Positions 1-8,308 of a stretch of 64,000 nt of DNA are shown here, piece after piece; the stretch's first letter is position 1, and every line of letters starts with the position of its first letter. The stretch comes from Nocardiopsis algeriensis (lineage in GTDB: Bacteria; Actinomycetota; Actinomycetes; Streptosporangiales; Streptosporangiaceae): the NCBI RefSeq assembly GCF_014203695.1, contig NZ_JACHJO010000002.1, forward strand, positions 180,672 to 244,671. Reading direction: 5' to 3'. The notes under the pieces were generated by a model. The model was not told where the DNA came from and did not search any database. It worked only from the letters and a program-made list of their open reading frames with translations. Both the position numbers and the translations under genes were made by a program.

Positions 1-239
1 AACCGCAGCGAGGAACGAGCAGGGCGGCGGCGACGACGAAGAACCCGGTGCCCAAAAGCCCCGAGCACGCGTTGCGAGCCTGCGAGCACGCCAGAGCAAC
101 AGCGAGGGGCTCACCGGGTTCTGCAGGAGGAGCCGCAACCGCAGCGAGGAACGAGCAGGGCGGCGGCGACGACGAAGAACCCGGTGCCCAAAAGCCCCGA
201 GCACGCGTTGCGAGCCTGCGAGCACGCCAGAGGAACAGC
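1..239. repeat. 136-bp-period tandem direct repeat
   Basis: Positions 1-96 recur without a mismatch at 137-232, and similarity runs on with one mismatch to about 103/239, just before the ATG at 240. The repeat is cut by the left edge of the window, so the array may be longer. An 11-base inverted repeat (112-122 against 176-186) could fold the inter-repeat segment. It is unclear whether this is non-coding or the tail of a gene lying outside the window. No transposase or known repeat family is recognised. Confidence 0.8.
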
Positions 240-419
240 ATGTACTACACGGATCGCGGAATCGAGGAGCTGGAGAACCGCCGCGGCGAGGAGGAGGTCA
301 GCTTCGCCTGGCTCGCCGAGCAGCTGCGGACGTTCACCGACATGAATCCCGAGTTCGAGACTCCGGTCGACCGCCTGGCCACCTGGCTGGCCAGGCTGGA
401 CGACGAGGACGACGAGTAG
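240..419 (+). CDS. DUF6104-like small acidic protein
   Basis: This 59-residue protein starts MYYTDRGIEELENRRG and ends in an acidic ARLDDEDDE tail. It resembles the small DUF6104 proteins of streptomycetes and relatives, whose function is unknown to me. The ATG is preceded by AGAGGAA at a suitable distance. The start lies at the very end of the upstream direct repeat, so the repeat supplies the ribosome-binding site. A strong hairpin follows, so the gene is probably monocistronic or the last gene of a unit entering from the left. No signal peptide, membrane segment or cysteine is present. The family name comes from memory of the conserved N-terminus. Confidence 0.75.
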   Translation: MYYTDRGIEELENRRGEEEVSFAWLAEQLRTFTDMNPEFETPVDRLATWLARLDDEDDE

Positions 420-425
420 GGTTCC

Positions 426-466
426 CCGAGGGGCCCGGGCCGTTTCCCACGGCCCGGGCCCCTCGG
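426..466 (+). terminator. Strong hairpin terminator after the DUF6104 gene
   Basis: A perfect 17-bp stem pairs 426-442 with 450-466 around a 7-base loop. There is no clear U-tract, as is usual in high-GC actinomycetes. It lies 6 bases after the stop codon. Confidence 0.8.
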
Positions 467-513
467 CATGTCCGGGTCGACCCCGAGAGCACCCCGAGAA
501 CACCCCGAGAATC

Positions 514-555
514 CGCGACATATCTTGAGTTTGCCCGACTCGCGACATAACGTGA
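514..555 (+). promoter_or_regulatory. Direct-repeat operator CGCGACATAWCKTGA x2
   Basis: Two copies of CGCGACATAWCKTGA start at 514 and 541, 27 bases apart, and the second ends 30 bases before the DUF4097 start. Just upstream (481-513) is a threefold ACCCCGAGA motif. Because the next two genes are a DUF4097 protein and a PadR-type regulator, an autoregulatory PadR site is the natural inference. The binding protein is not proven. Confidence 0.55.
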
Positions 556-585
556 AAGCAAGGAACGAGCGAAAGGGCACACGCG

Positions 586-1437
586 ATGGCACGTTGGACC
601 ATCGACAGGCCGACGACCCAGACCCTTGACGGCATCGTCGCGTTGCGGGTCCGCATACTCGGCGGCCAGGTCAACATCCTTCCCACCGACGACCCGGTGA
701 CCTTCGAGGTCACCGACATCGTCGGGGAACCCCTCCTCGCGGTCCAGGAGGCGGGCATTCTCACCATTCAGTACGGCGACCTCACCGGCCAGGGCCTCCT
801 GGACCGTCTGAAGCCGGTTCAGCTCGGCGGCTACAAGCAGGTCCAGAACCGCAGCGCCACCGTCGACCTGCGTGTTCCCCGGGACTGTCCGGTCGAGGTC
901 GTCACCATGGCCGCACCGGTCGTGGCCGCCGGGATGGGGGCCCGGACCAAGGTGCGCACAGCCTCGGGCGAGGTCACCATGGACGACGTCTCCGGCGAGA
1001 CCGAGATCGCCACGGTCTCGGGCAACGTCTCCCTGCGCGACGTCCAGGGCAGTGTGAGGTTCAACAGCGTCAGCGGGCAGCTGGCCGTGGCGGGGGGCAC
1101 GGTCGCCTCGCTGAACGCCAAGTCCGTCTCGGGCTCGATCCTCGCCGACACCGGCATCGCCCCGGCCGGGCGGGTCGGCCTCAACACGGTCTCGGGCGAG
1201 ATCGTCCTGCGCGTGCCCGCGGAGACCTCCGCGAACGTGGAGATGCGCACGTCGCTCGCCGGCGCGGAGTCCGACTTCGGCCTGGAGCGCGGCGGGGGCC
1301 GGGCCAGGACCGTCCTGAGCGGGAAGATCGGCAGCGGTGTCGACCCCGCGACCATCACCGTCAACTCCGCGTCCGGGCGGACCGCGCTGCTGCGGCGCGC
1401 GCCCGAGGCACCGGCCGCGATCCCCGAGGGGGCCTGA
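586..1437 (+). CDS. DUF4097 family beta-strand repeat protein
   Basis: This 283-residue protein is built from short repeated beta-strand units of the type TVSGxVxLxDV, for example around SGEVTMDDVSGETEIATVSG, typical of the DUF4097/DUF4098 beta-helix fold. No signal peptide or transmembrane segment is seen, so it is probably cytosolic. The ATG follows GAAAGGG. Its TGA is immediately followed by the ATG of the PadR gene with no spacing, so the two are co-translated. DUF4097 genes are often paired with PadR or sigma/anti-sigma genes in actinomycetes. The biochemical role is not known. Confidence 0.85.
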   Translation: MARWTIDRPTTQTLDGIVALRVRILGGQVNILPTDDPVTFEVTDIVGEPLLAVQEAGILTIQYGDLTGQGLLDRLKPVQLGGYKQVQNRSATVDLRVPRDCPVEVVTMAAPVVAAGMGARTKVRTASGEVTMDDVSGETEIATVSGNVSLRDVQGSVRFNSVSGQLAVAGGTVASLNAKSVSGSILADTGIAPAGRVGLNTVSGEIVLRVPAETSANVEMRTSLAGAESDFGLERGGGRARTVLSGKIGSGVDPATITVNSASGRTALLRRAPEAPAAIPEGA

Positions 1438-2361
1438 ATGAGTACTGTCTTCGGCCACGGAAGGCTGCGGCTCTACCTGCTCAAGTTGCTGGACGAGAGC
1501 CCGCGGCACGGCTACGAGATCATCAGCCTGCTCCGGGACCGCTTCCTGGGGGTGTACTCGCCCTCGCCGGGCACCATCTACCCCCGTCTCGCCCGCCTCG
1601 AGGAGGAGGGCCTGGTCACCCACACCGAGGAGGGCGGCCGCAAGGTCTACCGCCTCACCGACAAGGGGCGCGAGGAGCTGCGGGAGCGCGAGCACGACCT
1701 GCACGACCTGGAGCGGGAGATCACCGACTCCGTGCGCGACATCGCCCGGGCCGTCAAGCAGGACGTCCGTGAGACGATCAGCTCCCTGCGCCAGGAGCTG
1801 AAGTACGGCGGGGCGCGGCGCGGCGCCGCGGAGGAATCCGCGCGCGAGGAAGCCGAACGCGGGGAAGCCGCGGAGGAGCCCACCGGGAAGGGAGCCTCCG
1901 AGAAGGGCTCCGCGGAGGAGGACTGCGGCGGCAGCGGGCGATGGGGCCGCGAATGGGAGAGGTTCTCCCAGGGCTTCGGCGCCTTCGGTGCCGTCTGGGG
2001 CCGCGGCGGGTCCCAGGGCCCCTCCGAGTTCGACCGGGCCCTGCACGACTTCAGCGACCGCGTCCGCGACGTGGCCCGCGAGGCGGGCAGCGTCGGCGAG
2101 GCCGCGGCGCACGACCTGCGGCGTATCCTCGACGACACGGTCGAGGTGATCCGCCGCGACATGCGCAACTGGGGCCCGCCCCGCGGGCCCTCCGAGGCGG
2201 AGGAGACCTCCGACCGGGACGCCCCGGCCGAGAAACCCTCCCCCGGGACGACCGGATCCGAGGAGGCATCACCCGAGGACTCCGGTACCGCCCGCCCCAT
2301 GCCGCCCGCCGACGGCGGCGATCCCTGGGGCCGGGCCGTCGACGATCCCGATACCAGGTAG
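1438..2361 (+). CDS. PadR family regulator with long charged C-terminus
   Basis: Residues 1-90 form a PadR winged helix (RLYLLKLLDESPRHGYEI, then SPGTIYPRLARLEEEGLV and KVYRLTDKGREEL). A predicted coiled coil follows (about 75-130). The last 170 residues are low-complexity, rich in Glu, Gly, Ser and Pro, with a Trp/Gly-rich stretch near 160-190. Canonical PadR proteins are 100-190 residues, so the 307-residue length reflects this tail. It abuts the DUF4097 gene. It probably represses its own operon through the direct repeats at 514-555; that is inference. The tail could mediate a protein contact or signal input. Confidence 0.88.
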   Translation: MSTVFGHGRLRLYLLKLLDESPRHGYEIISLLRDRFLGVYSPSPGTIYPRLARLEEEGLVTHTEEGGRKVYRLTDKGREELREREHDLHDLEREITDSVRDIARAVKQDVRETISSLRQELKYGGARRGAAEESAREEAERGEAAEEPTGKGASEKGSAEEDCGGSGRWGREWERFSQGFGAFGAVWGRGGSQGPSEFDRALHDFSDRVRDVAREAGSVGEAAAHDLRRILDDTVEVIRRDMRNWGPPRGPSEAEETSDRDAPAEKPSPGTTGSEEASPEDSGTARPMPPADGGDPWGRAVDDPDTR

Positions 2362-2392
2362 CCCGGAACGCGCCGAGGGCGCACCGACGGGC

Positions 2393-2423
2393 GAGGGCCC
2401 GGAAGCCGCGCTTCCGGGCCCTC
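2393..2423. terminator. Convergent hairpin terminator
   Basis: A 14-bp perfect stem (2393-2406 with 2410-2423) has a 3-base loop. It lies between the PadR gene on the plus strand and the malic enzyme on the minus strand and can serve both. Confidence 0.8.
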
Positions 2424-2434
2424 TCGGTCGTGCG

Positions 2435-3625
2435 TCAGCTGCGGGCGACGCCGTCCTTGCGCGCCTGTTCGGCGACGGCGGCGGCGACGGCCGGTGCAAC
2501 GCGCTCGTCGAAGGAGCTCGGGATGACGTAGTCGGCGGCCAGCTCGTCGCCGACCAGGTCTGCCAGCGCCCTGGCCGCCGCCTGCTTCATGTTCTCGGTG
2601 ATGTCCGTGGCCCCGCAGTCGAAGGTGCCGCGGAACAGCCCGGGAAAGGCCAGGACGTTGTTGATCTGGTTCGGGAAGTCGCTGCGGCCGGTGGCGACGA
2701 CGCTCGCGTACTTGTGGGCGATCTCCGGGTGGATCTCCGGGTTGGGGTTGGCCATCGCGAAGATGATCGCGCCGTCGGCCATGGAGGCGACCGCCGACTC
2801 GGGGACCTCGCCGGCCGACAGGCCGATGAACACGTCGGCGCCGGCCAGCGCACCCTCGATGGAGCCGCGCAGTCCTGCCTTGTTGCTGACCCCGGCCAGT
2901 TCCTGCTTGATCGGCGTCAGGCCCTCGCGGCCGTCGTAGATCATGCCCTTGGAGTCGGCGACGGCGATGTCGCCGATGCCCGCGTCGATGAGCATCTTGG
3001 TGACGGCGACGCCGGCGGCCCCCGCACCCGAGACCACGGCGCGCAGGTCGCCCAGGTCCCGGCCGCTCAGGCGGGCGGCGTTGTACAGCGCGGCGGTGGT
3101 CACGATCGCCGTGCCGTGCTGGTCGTCGTGGAAGACCGGGATGTCCAGCCGCTCCCGCAGCTTCTTCTCGATCTCGAAGCAGCGCGGCGCGGAGATGTCC
3201 TCCAGGTTGATCCCGCCGAAGGACGGCGCCATCCGGACGACCGTCTCGACGATCTCGTCGACGCCGGTGCAGGCCAGCGCGATCGGCACGGAGTCGACGT
3301 TGGCGAACTGCTTGAACAGCAGGGACTTGCCCTCCATGACGGGCAGGGAGGCCTCGGGGCCGATGTCGCCCAGTCCCAGGACCGCGGTGCCGTCGGTGAC
3401 GACGGCGACCAGGTTGTTGCGCCAGGTGTAGGTCTCCACGAGCTCGGGCGTCTCGGCGATGGCGTCGCAGACACGGGCGACGCCGGGCGTGTAGGCCAGG
3501 GAGAGCCCGTGGTGGTCGTGGACGTCGACGGTGGAGGTCACCTGGAGCTTGCCGCCGCGGTGCAGGGCGAACGCGGGATCGTCGTCCAGGTTCGGGTTCC
3601 GGGTACGCGAAGAATGGGTGGTCAC
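2435..3625 (-). CDS. NAD(P)-dependent malic enzyme
   Basis: This 396-residue protein matches the short bacterial malic enzymes, which decarboxylate malate to pyruvate with NAD(P)+ reduction. Visible motifs are the N-terminal catalytic region with YTPGVA, the metal-binding stretch [11 protein letters not shown], a Rossmann nucleotide loop ([12 protein letters not shown]) and the family signature [10 protein letters not shown]. It lacks the C-terminal phosphotransacetylase-like domain of MaeB hybrids. The start is GTG at 3625, preceded by GAGGGG on the coding strand. It is divergent from the amino-acid ABC operon and appears monocistronic. Cofactor preference cannot be assigned from sequence alone. 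Confidence 0.92.
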   Translation of the reverse strand: MTTHSSRTRNPNLDDDPAFALHRGGKLQVTSTVDVHDHHGLSLAYTPGVARVCDAIAETPELVETYTWRNNLVAVVTDGTAVLGLGDIGPEASLPVMEGKSLLFKQFANVDSVPIALACTGVDEIVETVVRMAPSFGGINLEDISAPRCFEIEKKLRERLDIPVFHDDQHGTAIVTTAALYNAARLSGRDLGDLRAVVSGAGAAGVAVTKMLIDAGIGDIAVADSKGMIYDGREGLTPIKQELAGVSNKAGLRGSIEGALAGADVFIGLSAGEVPESAVASMADGAIIFAMANPNPEIHPEIAHKYASVVATGRSDFPNQINNVLAFPGLFRGTFDCGATDITENMKQAAARALADLVGDELAADYVIPSSFDERVAPAVAAAVAEQARKDGVARS

Positions 3626-4012
3626 TACTCAAACCCCTCAGGTTTTGCGGTTCCGCCCGCGTCGGCCATGACGAGGGCAGAGGGCAGCGATGCGTGTCGC
3701 GCGCGAAGACGGATTCTTTGCTAGGGGAGCTCCCTCGGTGCCGGTCGGCCATGACCGGTGGTGCCACCGCGGGAGTCGTGCTTCGCCTGACTCCTATACG
3801 AGTACTGCGCGTACGCCTCTGTCACGGGGATGACCCGTTACGCAATTCTCGCACAACGGTGATCCCGACAAAATCCCGGGGCGGCATCATCGGATGCCAC
3901 GGACGCACCGATATGTGCCCACCATCTGCAACGGATGTCGCTCGCATTGGACCGGAGGGGCCGAAGAACCCGCTTCCGACCAGGCGTTACGCGCGTCAGG
4001 AGGAGACCCCTT
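3626..4012. other. Divergent intergenic region, malic enzyme / ABC operon
   Basis: This 387-base gap must hold promoters for both flanking units. I see no convincing -35/-10 pair, no T-box or other riboswitch architecture, and no small ORF with a good ribosome-binding site. The AGGAGGAGA upstream of 4013 is the ribosome-binding site of the binding-protein gene. Confidence 0.5.
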
Positions 4013-4939
4013 ATGGCCCTGGACAAGATTCTCTCCGCACCCCGCACCCTGGGCGCCCTCTCCCTCGCCGGTGTCCTGGCGCTGAGCGCCTGCGGCAGCG
4101 GCGAGGGCGGCACCTCCGAGGAGACGGCCGCTCCCGAGAAGCCCTCGGTGGGGATCGACGAGGAGCTCGCGGCGCTCGTGCCCGCCGACATCGCCGAGGC
4201 CGGCACCGTCACGATCGGTGTCGAGGCCTCCTACCCGCCCGCCGAGTACCTGGACGAGGACGGCGAGACCGTCCTGGGCTTCAACATCGACCTGCTCGAC
4301 TCCGCGCTGGCCAAGCTCGGCCTGGAGTCGCAGTGGGAGCCCACCAACTTCGACGCCATCATCATCGGCGTCGACACCGGCAAGTACGACCTCGGCTCCT
4401 CCTCCTTCACCATCACCGAGGAGCGCATGGAGCAGGTCAACATGGTCAGCTACTTCTCCTCGGGCACCCAGTGGTTCACCCAGGCCGGCAACCCGCAGGG
4501 CGTCGACCCGGACAACGCCTGTGGCATGCGCATCGCCGTCCAGTCCGACACCACCCACGACACCGACATCGAGGCCCGCAGCAAGGCCTGCGAGGACGCG
4601 GGCGAGGAGCCCATCTCCATCCAGAAGTTCGAGAACCAGCCGCTGGCCACCGAGACCGTCGTCTCCGGTGTCAACGACGCCTCCCTGGCCGACCTGCCCA
4701 CCTCCCTCTACGCCCTGGAGCAGACCGGCGAGGGCGTCCTGGAGTTCGTCGGCGAGCAGTACGACGCCGCCCCGTACGGCATCCTCACCCACCAGGACGA
4801 CACCGAGCTCGCCGAGGCGGTCGCCGCCGCCTTCAACGCGATGATCGAGGACGGCACCTACGAGGAGATCCTCCAGGGCTGGGACGTGACGGTCGGCAGC
4901 CTGGAGAGCTCCGAGGTGAACCCCGAGGTCGCCGAGTAG
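4013..4939 (+). CDS. Polar amino-acid ABC transporter, substrate-binding lipoprotein
   Basis: This 308-residue protein carries a lipoprotein signal with lipobox LSAC (Cys27), then a family 3 solute-binding fold ([35 protein letters not shown] and a [13 protein letters not shown] segment typical of GlnH/ArtJ-type proteins). It would be anchored outside the membrane and deliver a polar amino acid to the permease. An in-frame start exists 26 codons upstream, but ATG 4013 has a near-perfect AGGAGGAGA site and gives a proper lipoprotein signal. It is the first gene of a three-gene operon. A small hairpin after the stop may allow higher expression than the permease. Exact substrate is unknown. Confidence 0.92.
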   Translation: MALDKILSAPRTLGALSLAGVLALSACGSGEGGTSEETAAPEKPSVGIDEELAALVPADIAEAGTVTIGVEASYPPAEYLDEDGETVLGFNIDLLDSALAKLGLESQWEPTNFDAIIIGVDTGKYDLGSSSFTITEERMEQVNMVSYFSSGTQWFTQAGNPQGVDPDNACGMRIAVQSDTTHDTDIEARSKACEDAGEEPISIQKFENQPLATETVVSGVNDASLADLPTSLYALEQTGEGVLEFVGEQYDAAPYGILTHQDDTELAEAVAAAFNAMIEDGTYEEILQGWDVTVGSLESSEVNPEVAE

Positions 4940-4953
4940 GCGGCGCCGTCTCC

Positions 4954-4972
4954 CGGGGCCTGCCGGGCCCCG
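4954..4972 (+). terminator. Intra-operon attenuating hairpin
   Basis: A 7-bp GC-only stem pairs 4954-4960 with 4966-4972 between the binding-protein and permease genes. Such hairpins often stabilise the upstream message and reduce readthrough in ABC operons; that role is inferred from position. Confidence 0.45.
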
Positions 4973-5008
4973 CCCCGACCATCACCGATCCCAGCGAAAG
5001 TCCGATCC

Positions 5009-5971
5009 GTGTCCTCAACGACAGAGAAGACCGGCGGCCCGGAACCGGATTCCTCCGTTCCGGGCCGCTCGGCCCCTTCCGTCACCGCCGTCCCCGTCCG
5101 CTATCCGGAGCGCTGGCTGGCCGCCGGGGTCGTCCTCGTCCTGGCCGCGATGTTCGTGCACATGCTGTTCACGAACGACGCCTTCAACTGGCCGTTCATG
5201 GTCGACCACATGTTCTCGGACCCCGTGGTCCGCGGCGTGTGGGTGACCATCAGCGCCACCGTGCTGTCGATGCTCATCGGCATCCTGCTGGGCATCGTCC
5301 TCGCGGTGATGCGCCTGTCGGGCAACCCCGTCCTGATCGCGGTCTCCTGGCTGTACACCTGGTTCTTCCGCGGTGTGCCCCGCCTGGTGCTGGCGGTGCT
5401 CTTCGGCAACCTCGCCATCCTGTACACCACCATCGAGCTGGGTCTGCCCTTCGACAACTACTGGATGCCCTGGCTGGGTCTGGAGGGCGACGCCCGCTTC
5501 TTCGAGATCGACACGCGTACGGTCCTGAGCGGCTACGTGGCCGGCCTGATGGCCCTGTCCCTCTCCGAGGGCGCCTACATGGCGGAGATCATCCGCGCGG
5601 GCCTGCAGTCGGTGGACAAGGGCCAGTCCGAGGCGGCACAGGCGCTCGGTATGAGCCGCGGCAAGGTTCTGCGCCGCATCACCCTGCCCCAGGCGATGCG
5701 GGTGGTCATCCCGCCCACGGGCAACGAGACCATCGCGATGCTCAAGGACACGGCCCTGCTGGCCTACGTGCCGGTGACCATCGAGCTCTTCTACCAGCTC
5801 CAGGCCGTCGGTGCCCGGACCTACCAGATCTTCCCGATGCTGGTGGCCGCCTGCCTGTGGTACCTGGCCATCACCAGCGTCCTGATGGTGGGTCAGTACT
5901 TCATCGAGCGCAGGTTCAACCCCGGCCGGGACGGCGGACTGCGCAACCGGATCGTCGGAGGTGCGCACTGA
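5009..5971 (+). CDS. Polar amino-acid ABC transporter permease
   Basis: This 320-residue integral membrane protein has about 40 polar N-terminal residues and then several hydrophobic helices. The conserved cytoplasmic EAA loop is clear ([20 protein letters not shown], then VIPPTGNE), which docks the ATPase. It belongs to the HisM/GlnP family and is a single permease, so it probably works as a homodimer. The start is GTG 5009 behind a GCGAAAG site. Its TGA overlaps the ATG of the ATPase gene by one base. Confidence 0.93.
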   Translation: MSSTTEKTGGPEPDSSVPGRSAPSVTAVPVRYPERWLAAGVVLVLAAMFVHMLFTNDAFNWPFMVDHMFSDPVVRGVWVTISATVLSMLIGILLGIVLAVMRLSGNPVLIAVSWLYTWFFRGVPRLVLAVLFGNLAILYTTIELGLPFDNYWMPWLGLEGDARFFEIDTRTVLSGYVAGLMALSLSEGAYMAEIIRAGLQSVDKGQSEAAQALGMSRGKVLRRITLPQAMRVVIPPTGNETIAMLKDTALLAYVPVTIELFYQLQAVGARTYQIFPMLVAACLWYLAITSVLMVGQYFIERRFNPGRDGGLRNRIVGGAH

Positions 5972-6789
5972 TGTCCGAGCAGAGCGGCGACACGGCCGTG
6001 GAGAGCCCCGAGGGCGCCGTGCCGCCCACCGACGCGCTCGTCGTGGCCGAGGACGTCCGCAAGAGCTTCGGCCGCCTGGAGGTGCTCAAGGGCATCGACC
6101 TCCAGGTCCGGCGAGGAGAGGTCATGTGCGTCATCGGCCCCTCCGGGTCGGGCAAGTCGACCTTCCTGAGGTGTGTCAACCACCTGGAGAAGCTCACCGG
6201 CGGACGTCTGTGGGTCAACGGCGAGCTGATGGGCTACCGGGAGAGGCGCGGCCGGCTGTACGAGCTGCGCGAGAAGGAGATCGCCGCCCAGCGCAGCGAC
6301 ATCGGCATGGTCTTCCAGCGCTTCAACCTGTTCCCCCACCTGACCGCCCTGGGCAACGTCATGGAGGCCCCGGTCCAGGTCAAGAGGCAGTCGAAGGCGG
6401 TGGCCGCGGCCAAGGCCATGGAGCTCCTGGAACGGGTGGGCCTGCCCGACAAGGCCGGCGCCTACCCCGAGCAGCTCTCCGGCGGCCAGCAGCAGCGTGT
6501 GGCGATCGCCCGCGCACTGGCCATGGAACCCTCCCTGATGCTGTTCGACGAGCCCACCAGTGCGCTGGACCCGGAGCTGGTCGGCGAGGTGCTCGACGTC
6601 ATGCGCGATCTCGCCGCCGGCGGCATGACCATGATGGTGGTCACCCACGAGATGGGGTTCGCCCGCGAGGTGGGCGACTCCCTGGTGTTCATGGACGACG
6701 GTGTCGTGGTGGAGTCGGGGGCCCCCGACGAGGTGCTGTCGAACCCGCGCCACGAGCGCACCCGGGCGTTCCTGTCCAAGGTGCTCTGA
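5971..6789 (+). CDS. Polar amino-acid ABC transporter ATP-binding protein
   Basis: This 272-residue protein is the ATPase of the importer. Walker A is GPSGSGKST, the Q-loop region is [14 protein letters not shown], the signature is LSGGQQQR, Walker B is [13 protein letters not shown] and the switch histidine lies in VTHEMGFA. It is of the GlnQ/HisP type. A longer open frame extends far upstream, but ATG 5971 has GGAGGT at ideal spacing and overlaps the permease stop. A hairpin terminator follows 17 bases after the stop, closing the operon. Confidence 0.95.
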   Translation: MSEQSGDTAVESPEGAVPPTDALVVAEDVRKSFGRLEVLKGIDLQVRRGEVMCVIGPSGSGKSTFLRCVNHLEKLTGGRLWVNGELMGYRERRGRLYELREKEIAAQRSDIGMVFQRFNLFPHLTALGNVMEAPVQVKRQSKAVAAAKAMELLERVGLPDKAGAYPEQLSGGQQQRVAIARALAMEPSLMLFDEPTSALDPELVGEVLDVMRDLAAGGMTMMVVTHEMGFAREVGDSLVFMDDGVVVESGAPDEVLSNPRHERTRAFLSKVL

Positions 6790-6806
6790 CCAGGTTCTCC
6801 TCCTCC

Positions 6807-6838
6807 GTGCCCCGCGGCCCCTTCCGGCCGCGGGGCAC
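6807..6838 (+). terminator. Terminator of the amino-acid ABC operon
   Basis: A 13-bp perfect stem pairs 6807-6819 with 6826-6838 around a CCTTCC loop, 17 bases after the ATPase stop. Confidence 0.8.
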
Positions 6839-6941
6839 ACCCGTTTTCCGGCCGTCTCACGGAAACGCGCCGACACCTCTTGACCGTGCGCCCCGGGAGT
6901 CCCAGAGTCATGATGTGGCAGGTGCGCTTCCGGAGGAGGAC

Positions 6942-7532
6942 ATGGATTCCCAGGCCGAGCAGGACCGCAGGTTCCGGATACGTGGAGCGCTCCGCCGCGA
7001 CCGCGGCGAGATCCTCGAGGGGATCGCCCTGCGGCACACCCGGGAGATCCTGTGCGCGGGCGCGCGCGGACGCACCCTGGAGGTGGCCGTGGGCAGCGGC
7101 CCCAACCTCCGCCACTATCCCCCGCAGATCCGGCTGACCGCCCTGGACGCCGACGCGGAGGCACTCGCCCTGGCCCGCGAGCGGGCCGAGGAGCTGGGGC
7201 TGCCCGCACGCTTCCTGGAGGGCGACGTCCAGGCCCTGGACCTCCCCGACGAGAGCTTCGAGACCGTCATGTGCACGTTCGCGCTGGACGCGATTCCCGA
7301 CCAGGAGCGCGCCCTGCGGGAGATGTACCGGGTCCTGGCACCGGGCGGACGCCTGCTGATGGCCGACCGCATCGAGTACGCCAGGTTCCCGGGACGCCTC
7401 CTGGAGCGCAGGCGCGAGAGGCCGCGCCGCCTGCCCCGGGACGTGGCGGTCGACGCCGGCTTCCGGGTGGGCCACCACGACCGCCTGTTCTTCGGGCTCG
7501 TCGAGCGCGTGGTGGCACACCGTCCGGCCTAG
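6942..7532 (+). CDS. Class I SAM-dependent methyltransferase
   Basis: This 196-residue protein has the Rossmann methyltransferase core: motif I is LEVAVGSGPN, the acidic end of beta-2 is ALDADAEAL, and motif II/III is FETVMCTFALDAIPD followed by LREMYRVLAPGGRLLMADR, as in UbiE/Methyltransf_11 enzymes. The substrate is unknown. ATG 6942 follows GGAGGAGGA. No membrane segment is present, so it should be cytosolic. It follows the ABC operon after a terminator, so it is probably transcribed on its own. Its TAG stop forms the first bases of a MITE-like repeat. Confidence 0.85.
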   Translation: MDSQAEQDRRFRIRGALRRDRGEILEGIALRHTREILCAGARGRTLEVAVGSGPNLRHYPPQIRLTALDADAEALALARERAEELGLPARFLEGDVQALDLPDESFETVMCTFALDAIPDQERALREMYRVLAPGGRLLMADRIEYARFPGRLLERRRERPRRLPRDVAVDAGFRVGHHDRLFFGLVERVVAHRPA

Positions 7533-7600
7533 GCCCTGTTGTGCGGATCGTCCCGGACCGCCCTGCCTCCGACGCGGCGAGAGCGCCCGGAGGACACGGC
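7530..7600 (+). mobile_element. MITE-like element, short copy
   Basis: Bases 7533-7561 match 63419-63447 at about 24 of 29 positions, and 7569-7593 match 63548-63573 at about 22 of 25. The longer copy carries about 100 extra bases between these blocks, so this copy looks internally deleted. Its terminus TAGGCCCTG supplies the methyltransferase stop codon. No transposase is encoded. The right boundary is approximate. Confidence 0.4.
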
Positions 7601-7882
7601 CCGGGCGCGTGCTCCGGGAACCCGCTCTCGAACAGCACATGGTCCCGAACCGACGTCCCGAAATATCGGTCATTGTCCGCCGAAGGAATTCGGATGCTCT
7701 TTCTCGGCGCACACGTCCCAGGTCAGCAGGGTGGATAAGGTGGGTACCGGGTTCCCCGACGGGACCCGGCACCGTCTTTCGCGGACCGCCCGCCGGACGC
7801 GATCTCGGTTCACTACCCCGACAGCGGGGTGAAACGAGATACATTGCTCTCAAGCGGCAACCTCGCCCCCCGAAGGAGGGAC
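7601..7882 (+). other. Leader region of usfX-sigF
   Basis: After the MITE-like repeat this stretch holds a possible hairpin around 7746-7772 (an ACCGGGT / GACCCGG pair) and the candidate sigma-F-type promoter at 7807-7832. I see no convincing gene in it. Confidence 0.45.
7807..7832 (+). promoter_or_regulatory. Candidate sigma-F/sigma-B-type promoter
   Basis: GGTTC at 7807-7811 is followed after 15 bases by GGGTGA at 7827-7832. This resembles the general-stress consensus GGTTT-N15-17-GGGTAT. It lies about 50 bases ahead of the anti-sigma gene, as expected for autoregulation of a usfX-sigF operon. Confidence 0.45.
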
Positions 7883-8308
7883 GTGACCGAAGAAACCGCC
7901 GTGTCCACGGCCGACGCCATCGGCGTCAGGGACGCTGTCACCGTCAACATGCCCGCGGACAGCGCATACCTGTCCGTGTTGAGGACGGCGACGGCGGGTC
8001 TGGCCGCGCGACTCGACTTCACCCTCGACGAGATCGAGGACCTGAGAATCGGTGTCGACGAGGCCTGCGCCATGCTCCTCTCCCAGGCACTGCCGGGCAC
8101 GGAACTGACCACGGAATTCGAACTCACCCCTGACGGAATGCGCATTTCCGTCTCGGTGCTGACCGCCGACGGGCGGCTTCCCGCCCGCGACACCTTCGCC
8201 TGGACGGTGCTGTCCGCCCTCGCCGGAGAGGTCGACGCGGAGGTCGGCCCGGACGACCGAGTCTCCATCGTCCTGTACAAACGCCGCGGCACGCTGGAGC
8301 CGGCGTGA
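7883..8308 (+). CDS. UsfX/RsbW-like anti-sigma factor (HATPase_c_2)
   Basis: This 141-residue protein resembles mycobacterial UsfX: a conserved DLRIGVDEACAMLLSQALPG segment and a late FAWTVLSALAGEV segment. It should bind and hold the sigma factor encoded directly downstream. The Bergerat N-box normally has Asn (EAxxNA), but here it reads EACAML, and no clear DxGxG box is seen, so ATP-dependent kinase activity of the RsbW type is doubtful. The start is GTG 7883 behind GAAGGAGGG; an in-frame start 18 codons upstream lacks such a site. It overlaps sigF by GTGA. Confidence 0.8.
   Translation: MTEETAVSTADAIGVRDAVTVNMPADSAYLSVLRTATAGLAARLDFTLDEIEDLRIGVDEACAMLLSQALPGTELTTEFELTPDGMRISVSVLTADGRLPARDTFAWTVLSALAGEVDAEVGPDDRVSIVLYKRRGTLEPA

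Noticed and set aside
3626-4012. T-box or other riboswitch before the amino-acid ABC operon
   Set aside because: No specifier hairpin, T-box sequence or antiterminator pairing could be found by eye.
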